From Acidobacteriota bacterium (GTDB lineage: Bacteria; Acidobacteriota; Vicinamibacteria; Vicinamibacterales; UBA2999): DNA of 64,000 nucleotides. Both the position numbers and the translations under genes were made by a program. The first letter of the stretch is position 1. Each line of letters starts with the position of its first letter. The notes under the pieces were generated by a model, which worked only from the letters and a program-made list of their open reading frames with translations, was not told where the DNA came from and searched no databases. Shown here one piece after another: positions 27,085 to 34,504 of this stretch. Location: assembly GCA_030697165.1 (NCBI GenBank), contig JAUYQQ010000010.1, positions 62,001 through 126,000 of the forward strand, given 5' to 3'.

Positions 27085-27573
27085 TTACCCGGCGAGTCTT
27101 TCAAAAATCGGACGCAGCCGCTCAGCCGTTCGAGGCAGCTCTTCCGGTAGCACCCGCACTTCCCCGACCACCGTCATGAAGTTCGTGTCGCCGTTCCACC
27201 GCGGTACGAGATGCATGTGCAGGTGATCGACGATGCCCGCCCCGGCCGGACGGCCGAGGTTCATGCCGATGTTGATGCCCTGCGGCTGGAACGCTTCCGT
27301 CAGCGCCTTTTCGGACAGCTGCGTGAGGAGCGCCATCTCGGTCAGCTCGTCGCGTTCGAGCACCGCCAGCGTCGCGACGTGGCGGCGTGGCACCACCATC
27401 AGGTGGCCGGCGTTGTAGGGATAGAGGTTGAGGATGACGTAGGCCAGTGCGCCTTCGTGAACGATCAGCGTACGGCCCTCACCAGATGAGGGTGCCTCGC
27501 AGAACACGCACTGGTCGGCTTCCTTACCGCGGGTCACGTAGGAATGTCGCCAGGGAGACCAGATGCGCTCCAT
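27085..27573 (-). CDS. HIT-family nucleotide hydrolase/phosphorylase
   Basis: 162 residues. The histidine triad is HLHMHLVPRW. MERIWSPWRHSYV at the N-terminus and CVFCEAP (zinc-type Cys pair) are typical of the bacterial Ap4A-phosphorylase-like HIT branch. ATG 27573 follows GAGGGG. It lies 40 bp after the HU gene on the same strand. Confidence 0.9.
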   Translation of the reverse strand: MERIWSPWRHSYVTRGKEADQCVFCEAPSSGEGRTLIVHEGALAYVILNLYPYNAGHLMVVPRRHVATLAVLERDELTEMALLTQLSEKALTEAFQPQGINIGMNLGRPAGAGIVDHLHMHLVPRWNGDTNFMTVVGEVRVLPEELPRTAERLRPIFERLAG

Positions 27574-27612
27574 TGAGTTCCCCTCGGGCAACCCTGAAGG
27601 GTCGCCACCACA

Positions 27613-27954
27613 TCACAGGGGGCCGGAGAGGCCTTCGGCGGGCGGGGCCGGGGTGCCGTCGATCGGCGGCTCCCCCGTTTCCCGGTTGATCAGGTCCTTC
27701 AATTCCTTGCCCGGCTTGAAATACGGGACGCGCTTGGGCGGCACGTCCACCTTGTCGCCGGTCTTCGGGTTGCGGCCCTTGCGGGGCTCGCGTTTACGAA
27801 GGCGGAAACTGCCGAATCCGCGCAGCTCGATCTTTTCACCGCGCTTGAGGGCATCGATGATGCTCTCGAACACGGTGTCGACGATGACCTCCGAGTGCTT
27901 CTTCGTGAGGTCCGAGACACGCGAGACTTCTTCGACCAGTTCCGCCTTTGTCAT
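27613..27954 (-). CDS. HU/IHF-family DNA-binding protein
   Basis: 113 residues. The core is MTKAELVEEVSRVSDLTKK, ELRGFGSFRLRKREPRKGRN (each part of a longer stretch) and the PPKRVPYFKPGKELKDLI beta-arm/tail. A ~15-residue Pro/Ala-rich extension follows the normal end. HU homodimer versus IHF subunit cannot be told by eye; the position next to rpsA resembles ihfB in proteobacteria. Upstream is a tandem/inverted 9 bp array, so its promoter region is unusual. Confidence 0.93.
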   Translation of the reverse strand: MTKAELVEEVSRVSDLTKKHSEVIVDTVFESIIDALKRGEKIELRGFGSFRLRKREPRKGRNPKTGDKVDVPPKRVPYFKPGKELKDLINRETGEPPIDGTPAPPAEGLSGPL

Positions 27955-27961
27955 AAATTCA

Positions 27962-28053
27962 GGGTGCCTCAGGTGCTTAAGGTGCCTCAGGTGCCTAAGG
28001 TGCGGTGCCGGATGCATTCATGCACCCTAGGCCCCCTAGGCACCTGAGGCACC
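27962..28053. repeat. 9 bp arrays in inverted orientation between rpsA and HU gene
   Basis: Units such as AGGTGCCTC and AGGTGCCTA run from 27962 to about 28008; the same 9-mer family appears in complement (GCACCCTAG, GCACCTGAG) at 28022-28053. The two halves can pair as a long hairpin. The rpsA stop codon directly abuts the array. Confidence 0.88.
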
Positions 28054-29832
28054 TTACTTGTGTTTCAGATGATCGCCCAGCGTCGCGCCGCCCTGGCCTT
28101 GCGCCTCCGAGAACGACTCGTAGTCGGCCCGGTAGTTGGCGTTGGTCAGTGCCCGAATGCTGAGGCCGATCTTCCGCTCCGCCGGGCTGAGCTTGATGAT
28201 CTTCATCTGGTACGACTTCTCGACTTCCAGATCGATCTTCTCGCCGCCCTGCGAATCGTCGAACTCGCTCACGTGAATCAGGCCCTCGATGCCTTCGTCG
28301 AGCTCGACGAACGCGCCGAAGTTGGTCATGCGGACCACCTTGCCTTCAATGGTCGAACCGACCTGGTGACGGGCAAAGAAGTCTTCCCAGATGTCGGTCG
28401 CAAGCTGCTTGAGGCCCAGTGACAGGCGCTGGTTCTCGGCGTCGATGCTGAGCACCATCGCCTCGACGACGTCACCCTTCTTGAGCACTTCGCTCGGGTG
28501 CTTCACGCGCTTGCTCCACGACATGTCCGAGATGTGGATCAGGCCGTCGATGTCTTCTTCGACTTCCACGAACGCACCGAACTCGGTCAGGTTGCGGACC
28601 TTGCCCTTGATCTTCGTGCCGACCGGGTATTTCTCGGCCAGCTCGTGCCACGGGTTGCTCTCGACCTGCTTGAGGCCGAGCGAGATGCGGCGCGCCGCGG
28701 GGTCCACGCCAAGCACCATCGCGTCAACCGAATCCCCCACGTTGAGGATCTTCGACGGGTGCTTCACGCGCTTGCTCCACGACATTTCGCTCACGTGGAT
28801 CAGGCCTTCAACGCCCGGCTCCAGCTCGATGAACGCGCCGTAGTCGGTCAGGCTCACCACCTTGCCGGCCATCCGGGCGCCGGCCGGGAAGCGATCCATC
28901 ACCGTGGTCCACGGGTCGGCCATCAACTGCTTGTGGCCAAGCGACACGCGCTCGGTGGCCTGGTCGTACTTGAGCACCACCACGTCGATCTCGTCGTTGA
29001 CCTTGAACAGCTCCGACGGGTGGCCGACGCGGCCCCACGACATGTCGGTGATGTGCAGCAGGCCGTCGATGCCGCCCAGGTCGATGAACGCACCGTAGTC
29101 GGTGATGTTCTTGACCACGCCGCGCAGGACCTTGCCCTCGGCGAGCGTCTCGAGTGTCGACTTCTTCTTCTCGGCGTTCTCCTCTTCGAGCAGAACCTTG
29201 CGCGAGAGCACGATGTTGCCGCGCTTCTTGTTGACCTTGATGACGCGCATGCGCAGTTCCTGGCCCTTGAGGGCGTCCAGGTTGCGCACGGGGCGCACGT
29301 CGATCTGGCTGCCGGGCAGGAACGCGCGGACGCCGATGTCCACCGCGAGGCCGCCCTTGATCCGCTCGACGACGCGGCCGATCACGACCTTCCGTTCCTG
29401 GAAGGCGCGCTCGACTTCGTCCCAAATCTTCATCTTCTCGGCTTTTTCGCGCGAGAGAACGATGTGGCCTTCGCGGTCTTCGGTGCGCTCGAGCAGCACG
29501 TCGACGACGTCGCCCTCGCGAACAATGACCTGGCCTGTTTCGTCGAGGAACTCCTCGACGGCAATGACGCCTTCTGACTTGTAACCGACGTCGATTACGA
29601 CTTCGTTTGCGGTGACCTTGAGAACGGTTCCCTTGACGACTTCACCTTCCGCGAGGTTGCGGAAGCTGTTATCGTAAAGGTCCAACAGGCGGGCATACTC
29701 CTGTGGGTCGGTATCATCGTCGTGCCCCCAGGGTGACGTGGTCTTGAGCGCCTGCTTCCCCGGGACCCGGGCCGCGGGGGTCGCCGCGCCTGGTTCTGTA
29801 GCGGGGTTTTGTTCGTCCTGCGAAATTGCCAT
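28054..29832 (-). CDS. rpsA: 30S ribosomal protein S1
   Basis: 592 residues with six S1 (OB-fold) domains. The later four are strongly repeated (GAFIDLGGIDGLLHITDMSWGR; GAFVEVEEDIDGLIHISDMSW, shown in part). It binds mRNA and helps initiation. An extra acidic N-terminal ~40 residues precede domain 1. It is followed by the HU gene, as often seen for rpsA and an IHF/HU subunit. Confidence 0.96.
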   Translation of the reverse strand: MAISQDEQNPATEPGAATPAARVPGKQALKTTSPWGHDDDTDPQEYARLLDLYDNSFRNLAEGEVVKGTVLKVTANEVVIDVGYKSEGVIAVEEFLDETGQVIVREGDVVDVLLERTEDREGHIVLSREKAEKMKIWDEVERAFQERKVVIGRVVERIKGGLAVDIGVRAFLPGSQIDVRPVRNLDALKGQELRMRVIKVNKKRGNIVLSRKVLLEEENAEKKKSTLETLAEGKVLRGVVKNITDYGAFIDLGGIDGLLHITDMSWGRVGHPSELFKVNDEIDVVVLKYDQATERVSLGHKQLMADPWTTVMDRFPAGARMAGKVVSLTDYGAFIELEPGVEGLIHVSEMSWSKRVKHPSKILNVGDSVDAMVLGVDPAARRISLGLKQVESNPWHELAEKYPVGTKIKGKVRNLTEFGAFVEVEEDIDGLIHISDMSWSKRVKHPSEVLKKGDVVEAMVLSIDAENQRLSLGLKQLATDIWEDFFARHQVGSTIEGKVVRMTNFGAFVELDEGIEGLIHVSEFDDSQGGEKIDLEVEKSYQMKIIKLSPAERKIGLSIRALTNANYRADYESFSEAQGQGGATLGDHLKHK

Positions 29833-29921
29833 TATCGGTGCGTGTCCTTTACTCTCAGATTTGCTACTGTCAGGGTGCCAGCGGCGTGATCACAGCGTTG
29901 CTTGTGAAGTGAACTGGAAAC

Positions 29922-29964
29922 TGGCGCCCCGCGTAACCGATAGAGGTTACGTTACTTAGCGCCA
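29922..29964. promoter_or_regulatory. Nested inverted repeat upstream of the H1-like gene
   Basis: Outer arms TGGCGC (29922-29927) and GCGCCA (29959-29964); inner arms CGTAACC (29932-29938) and GGTTACG (29945-29951). It ends 30 bp before the ATG of the H1-like gene, in the divergent rpsA promoter region. It could be a leader hairpin or an operator. Confidence 0.5.
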
Positions 29965-29993
29965 ACTGTCAAGAATCCCTGGAGGATTTTGCC

Positions 29994-30743
29994 ATGGCCC
30001 GCAAGAAGCCCGCACGGCCCGCCAAGAAGGCCAAGAAGGCCCAGAAGAAGGCCGCGCCGAGAGCCGCCGCTCGGAAAATCGTCAAGAAAGCCGCCAAAAA
30101 GGCAAAGACGACGGTCAGAAAGGGCGCCAAGGCCGCTAGGGCGGTCGCCCGCAAGGCCGGCAAGTCCGTGAAGAAGGCCACGGTCGCCGTGAAGAAGACG
30201 GTAAAGAAGGCCCAGAAGTCAGCTGCCCGCGCCAAGGCGTCGGCCACCAAGGCCGCAACCAGGTCCAAGGCCAAGGCGGTCAAGGTCGTGAAGAAGGCGG
30301 TGGTCAACGTGAAAGCGGTGAAAGCCGGCGCCAGGGCTGCGGTGGACTCCCTCAAGAAGCCCAACCTTGACCGGCCGCGCAAGACCGTGGCCGACATTCA
30401 CGGCATCCCGTCGAGCCTGGGCATGGCGGGCCTCGCGTCGGCCGCGCACTCCGGTGGCGAGGAACTGCGCGACACCCTGAAAAAGAACAACAGCGCCAGC
30501 CCCCGGCTCACCGGCGGCGACATCGACGCCAATTGGCAGAACGCCGAATCGCAGGGCGACGAGTCGCCCGGCGGCGACAACCCGACGCCCGATCAGGATG
30601 TGGTCGATGAGATCGGTCGCGCGCTCGGCGTCGAGTACGCCGACGATGAGGAACTGCAGGGTGGCGCCGAGATCGCGGAACGCGATACCCACCGTTGGGA
30701 ACTCGACCCGGCCTCGAAGGACGACTTCGAAGACGAGGAATAA
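29994..30743 (+). CDS. Histone H1-like Lys/Ala-rich protein with C-terminal DUF6335-like domain
   Basis: 249 residues in two parts. Residues 1-~120 are almost only Lys, Ala, Arg, Pro and Val (AKKAKKAQKKAAPRAAARK), like histone H1-type tails that bind DNA. Residues ~125-249 are acidic and contain LTGGDIDANWQNAES, PTPDQDVVDEIGRALG and RDTHRWELDP, which I recall from DUF6335 proteins. ATG follows GGAGG. A perfect hairpin terminator follows. Possible nucleoid protein; the fusion is unusual. Confidence 0.82.
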   Translation: MARKKPARPAKKAKKAQKKAAPRAAARKIVKKAAKKAKTTVRKGAKAARAVARKAGKSVKKATVAVKKTVKKAQKSAARAKASATKAATRSKAKAVKVVKKAVVNVKAVKAGARAAVDSLKKPNLDRPRKTVADIHGIPSSLGMAGLASAAHSGGEELRDTLKKNNSASPRLTGGDIDANWQNAESQGDESPGGDNPTPDQDVVDEIGRALGVEYADDEELQGGAEIAERDTHRWELDPASKDDFEDEE

Positions 30744-30744
30744 G

Positions 30745-30790
30745 ACGCCGGGTTCATTTTTCGCCGTGGCAGGAAAAATGAACCCGGCGT
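30745..30790. terminator. Bidirectional intrinsic terminator
   Basis: Perfect 18 bp arms (ACGCCGGGTTCATTTTTC 30745-30762; complement 30773-30790) with a 10 bp loop. The T-run lies within the stem. It separates the convergent H1-like and aldehyde dehydrogenase genes and ends exactly at the latter's stop. Confidence 0.85.
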
Positions 30791-32163
30791 TATATCGCGA
30801 TCGACACGTACTTCACGTCGAGATATTCCTCGAGGCCCCAGCGGCCGCCTTCGCGACCAATGCCCGACGCCTTCACGCCGCCAAACGGCGCGTGGGGCGT
30901 CGCCGGCAACCCGTCGTTGACCCCGACAATTCCATAATCCAGCGTTTCGGCCACGCGAAACGCGCGGCCCAGGTCGCGCGTCCAGACGTACGCGGCCAGG
31001 CCGTACGGCGTGTTGTTGGCCGCGGCGACCACGTCCCCCTCGGACGTGAAGCCGACTACCGGCGCCACTGGACCGAAGGTCTCCTCTTCGAGAATGCGCA
31101 TGCCGGCGGCGACATCGACCAGCAGCGTCGGCTCGAAGTACAGGCCCGGTCCGGCCTGTCCACCCACGACGGCGCGCGCCCCCTTCCCCACCGCGTCGGC
31201 GACGTGGGCGGCGACCTTGTCGAGGCCCGCGCGATCGACCAGGGGGCCGACCTGCGTCGCGTCGTTGGTCGGATCGCCGACGCGCAACGCGCGCACGGCC
31301 TCGGCCATCTTCGTGACGAACGCATCACGAATGGATTCATGCACGTAGATGCGGTTGGCGCACACGCACGTCTGGCCCGCATTGCGGAACTTGGTCGCCA
31401 TCACCTGGGTGACAGCCGCCGCGATGTCGGCATCCTCGAACACCAGGAAGGGCGCGTGCCCGCCCAGCTCGAGCGAGACGCGCTTCACTGTGCGCGCGGC
31501 CTGGGCGTAGAGCAGCTTCCCCACTTCGGTGCTGCCGGTGAAGGTCAGCTTGCGCACGCGCGCGTCGGCGAAGAACGGCTCGGACACCGCCACCGGATCG
31601 GCGGTGGTCAGCACCTGGAACACGTCGGCGGCACCACCGGCCTCCACCCATAGCTGCGCGAGCAGCACCGCGGTAAGCGGCGACTGCTCGGCGGGCTTCA
31701 GCACCACGGTGCAGCCGGCGGCGAGCGCCGGCGCGACCTTGCGCGTGACCATGGCCGCGGGAAAGTTCCACGGCGTGACCGCGTAGACCGGTCCCACTGG
31801 TTGCCGCGTGGCCAGCAACCGCTTGCCCGCTGCGTGCGTCGGGATGACGTCGCCGTACGCGCGCTTGCCTTCTTCGGCGTACCAGTCGACGAAGCCCGCC
31901 GCGTACTTCACCTCGCCACGCGACTCGGTGATGGGCTTGCCCATCTCGCTGGTCATCAGCCGGGCGATAACGTCTTCGTTCTTCAGGATGAGTTCGCGCC
32001 AGCGGCGCAAGATCTCGCCGCGTTCGAACGCCGTCGTCGCCTTCCAAGCCGGGAAGGCGGCGACAGAACGCGCGATCGCGGCTCGGGCGTCGTCGGCGGT
32101 CGCGTCTGGTGCGGCGCCGATGCTGGCGCCGGTCGCGGGGTTGATAACGTTGAATGATTTCAT
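30790..32163 (-). CDS. NAD(P)-dependent succinate-semialdehyde dehydrogenase-type aldehyde dehydrogenase
   Basis: 457 residues. Conserved parts: PWNFPAAMVTRKVAPALAAG, KPAEQSPLTA, FTGSTEVGK, the general base in LELGGHAPF and the catalytic Cys in NAGQTCVCANRIYV. The similarity pattern is that of GabD-type enzymes. ATG 32163 (MKSFNVINPATG) fits the family start; upstream is hairpin repeat. It follows an aromatic amino-acid decarboxylase gene, so amine/amino-acid breakdown is a plausible role. Confidence 0.88.
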   Translation of the reverse strand: MKSFNVINPATGASIGAAPDATADDARAAIARSVAAFPAWKATTAFERGEILRRWRELILKNEDVIARLMTSEMGKPITESRGEVKYAAGFVDWYAEEGKRAYGDVIPTHAAGKRLLATRQPVGPVYAVTPWNFPAAMVTRKVAPALAAGCTVVLKPAEQSPLTAVLLAQLWVEAGGAADVFQVLTTADPVAVSEPFFADARVRKLTFTGSTEVGKLLYAQAARTVKRVSLELGGHAPFLVFEDADIAAAVTQVMATKFRNAGQTCVCANRIYVHESIRDAFVTKMAEAVRALRVGDPTNDATQVGPLVDRAGLDKVAAHVADAVGKGARAVVGGQAGPGLYFEPTLLVDVAAGMRILEEETFGPVAPVVGFTSEGDVVAAANNTPYGLAAYVWTRDLGRAFRVAETLDYGIVGVNDGLPATPHAPFGGVKASGIGREGGRWGLEEYLDVKYVSIAI

Positions 32164-32175
32164 AATGGTATGGAG

Positions 32176-32224
32176 GGCGATGGCTTTAGCCGTCGCCATT
32201 CTAGCGGGGGCTAAAGCCCCCGCT
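32176..32224. repeat. Two REP-like CTTTAG/CTAAAG hairpins
   Basis: Hairpin one at 32176-32197 (GGCGATGGC-TTTA-GCCGTCGCC arms) and hairpin two at 32203-32224 (AGCGGGGGCT, AAGCCCCCGCT arms). The second overlaps the 3' end of the decarboxylase gene and supplies its stop codon. Confidence 0.88.
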
Positions 32225-33638
32225 CTCCGGACGTCGCGGCCTGTTGCATCAGCGCCCACAGCTGCTCGACGTGGACGCGCTCGGTTTGTTCCGCGCCAAT
32301 CGAAACGCGCACCATCCAGCGGCCGTCGAGGAGGGCCGGCGTCAAGTAGGCCGCGCCGGACTGGTTGACGCGCGCGGCCCAGGCCTGGGTGTGCGCATCG
32401 AGCGCTTCGTCGCTCAGCCAACCGGGCTCGTGGCGCACGCACAATGTTTGCAGCGGCACCGGCGCCAACACCTTCCAGCCGGGCGTCGCCTTGATCTGCT
32501 GCTCGAGCCACTCCGCGTTCTCGATGTCACGGCGGAGCCGCGACTGCAATCCCTCGACACCTTGTTCGCGAATCAGGAACCACAACTTCAGCGCGCGGAA
32601 GCGCCGTCCAAGAGGCAAGCCCCAGTCGCGGTAGTTCTTCACGCGCCCATCGGCCGCGGTCTGCAAGTAGCTCGGGTTCGTGGACATCACCCGCACCAGG
32701 TGTTCGGGGTCGCGAACGAAGTAGAGCGTGCAGTCGAAGACCGCGCCGAGCCACTTGTGCGCGTTGACGATCAGGGAGTCAGCCTGCTCGACCCCGTCCC
32801 ACATGAAGCGGCACTCGGGCAAAATCATCGCCGAACCGGCCATCGCCGCATCCACGTGCAGCCACACGCCGTACTTGGTGGTGATCTGCGCAATTGCCGC
32901 GAGCGGATCGAGCGCGGTCGAGGTCGTGGTGCCGGTCGTCGCCACCACGGCGCAAGGCTGGTTGCCGGCGGCCAGGTCCGCCTGGATCAGCGCGTCGAGC
33001 GCGTAGGGACGCATCGCAAAGGCCGTGTCGTGCGGCACCAGGCGCACCTGGTCCCGGCCGAAACCGGCGAGCAGCGCGGCCTTCTCGACCGAGCTGTGAC
33101 TCTGGGCCGAGGTGTAGACGATGAGCGGTTTGGGTTCGGCCTGCAAGCCGCCGCGGGCGAGACTGTAGTTGGTCGCCCGCTCGCGGGCGCATAACAGGGC
33201 CACCAGCGTGCTCGTTGATGCCGTGTCGTTGAGCACGCCGCTCCAGGCGCCGCTCAGTCCCAGCATTTGCCGCATCCAGTCGACCGTGACCTCTTCGACT
33301 TCGGTCAGCGCGGGGCTCGATTGCCAGGCGAGGCCGATCACGCCAAGGCCAGAGCTCAGCAGGTCGCCAAGGACGCTCGAGAACAGGCCATTCGAGGGGA
33401 AGTACCCAAAGAAGCGCGGATGCTGCCAGTTGGTGATCCCCGGCATCACGACCCGATCGATGTCGGCGGCAATCGACTCGAAGGCCTCGCCCTGTTTCGG
33501 TGGTGCCGGTGGCAACATCGCCTTGACGTCGCCGGGCGCGGACTGGGCGATCACCTTGCGCGACTCTACGGTCGCCCGATAGTCGGCAATCCAGTCGATC
33601 AGCGCGTGACCGGCTTTGCGAAACTCTTCGGGGGTCAT
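32211..33638 (-). CDS. PLP-dependent aromatic-L-amino-acid decarboxylase family protein
   Basis: 475 residues, group II decarboxylase. The PLP lysine is in VNAHKWLGAVFDC, the cofactor-binding segment is WLHVDAAMAGSA, and the substrate region is WQHPRFFGYFPSN. These match DOPA/tyrosine/tryptophan decarboxylases. The C-terminal residues GERGL and the TAG stop come from a GGGGGCTTTAGCCCCC hairpin element. The start overlaps the cmk stop (TGATG). Product amine unknown. Confidence 0.9.
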   Translation of the reverse strand: MTPEEFRKAGHALIDWIADYRATVESRKVIAQSAPGDVKAMLPPAPPKQGEAFESIAADIDRVVMPGITNWQHPRFFGYFPSNGLFSSVLGDLLSSGLGVIGLAWQSSPALTEVEEVTVDWMRQMLGLSGAWSGVLNDTASTSTLVALLCARERATNYSLARGGLQAEPKPLIVYTSAQSHSSVEKAALLAGFGRDQVRLVPHDTAFAMRPYALDALIQADLAAGNQPCAVVATTGTTTSTALDPLAAIAQITTKYGVWLHVDAAMAGSAMILPECRFMWDGVEQADSLIVNAHKWLGAVFDCTLYFVRDPEHLVRVMSTNPSYLQTAADGRVKNYRDWGLPLGRRFRALKLWFLIREQGVEGLQSRLRRDIENAEWLEQQIKATPGWKVLAPVPLQTLCVRHEPGWLSDEALDAHTQAWAARVNQSGAAYLTPALLDGRWMVRVSIGAEQTERVHVEQLWALMQQAATSGERGL

Positions 33639-34300
33639 CAGATCTCGATCTTGTCGAGCAGCAACATCATCACGTGGTTGACGACCACCTCGAGCGGCAT
33701 CTCGGTGGTATCGATGTAGACGGCGTCCTTGGCCAGCGTCAGCGGCGCCACGGCACGGGTTGAGTCGGCCTGGTCGCGGGCCGCCAGCTCGCTTTGCACG
33801 TTCGCCAGGCCATCGCTGCCGCCGGTGTGCGCGGTGTCGGAGGTTCGGCGCCGTGCCCGCTCCTCGGCCGACGCATCCAGGTAGATCTTCAGGTCGGCGT
33901 CCGGGAACACCACGGTGCCGATGTCGCGGCCTTCCATCACGACCGCGCCGCCGGCGCCCAGGGCGCGCTGGCGCGCGACCAGCACCTCGCGCACGCGCGG
34001 CAGGCGGGCGACCGACGCGGCGGCCGTGTCGATCTCGGGGGTGCGAATGGCCCGGGTCACATCGTGCCCGTCAATCGCAATCCGCCCCTCGACCTGCTCG
34101 AGCACCGCCGTCTCGGCCAGCGCCGACACCGCCGCATCGTCGTCCAGCGACAAGCCGTCGTGTGCGGCCTTCCACGCCACCGAGCGAAACATCGCCCCGG
34201 TGTCGACGTGCAAATAGCCAAGTCGGGTGGCCAGCGTGCGGGCCAGGGTGCCCTTGCCGGCGCCCGACGGCCCATCGATTGCGATGATGAGGTTCTTCAC
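33638..34300 (-). CDS. cmk: Cytidylate kinase
   Basis: Phosphorylates CMP/dCMP. P-loop IAIDGPSGAGKGTLA, HVDTGAMFRSVAW, and VVMEGRDIGTVVFPDADLK are diagnostic. 220 residues from GTG 34300; an in-frame ATG at 34324 would add NYRNGTLV-type residues, but these are encoded by the tandem array, so GTG is more natural. The GTG itself is the edge of the first 14 bp repeat unit. First gene of a cmk-decarboxylase-dehydrogenase operon. Confidence 0.94.
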   Translation of the reverse strand: MKNLIIAIDGPSGAGKGTLARTLATRLGYLHVDTGAMFRSVAWKAAHDGLSLDDDAAVSALAETAVLEQVEGRIAIDGHDVTRAIRTPEIDTAAASVARLPRVREVLVARQRALGAGGAVVMEGRDIGTVVFPDADLKIYLDASAEERARRRTSDTAHTGGSDGLANVQSELAARDQADSTRAVAPLTLAKDAVYIDTTEMPLEVVVNHVMMLLLDKIEI

Positions 34301-34479
34301 GAGGGTTCCATTACGGTAGTTCAATCACGGTAGTTCAATCACGACGGTTCAATCACGAGGGTTCAACCACGAGGGTTCAACCACGAGGGTTCAACCACGA
34401 GGGTTCAAACACGAGGGTTCAAACACGAGGGTTCAAACACGAGGGTTCAAACACGTTGGTTCAAACACGGTGGTTCAAG
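34298..34479. repeat. 14 bp tandem array, 13 units
   Basis: Thirteen contiguous 14 bp units (consensus CACGAGGGTTCAAA/C) from 34298 to 34479. The central seven are identical except the last base; both ends decay (CACGGTAGTTCAAT, CACGGTGGTTCAAG). It fills the divergent promoter region between cmk and the S9 peptidase gene, leaving no room for an ordinary promoter of cmk. Confidence 0.96.
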
Positions 34480-34504
34480 GTTAGCATGCGCTGGGAGTGC
34501 ATTG

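Noticed and set aside
34298-34479. CRISPR array
   Set aside because: Units are directly contiguous 14 bp repeats without spacers and no cas genes are nearby.
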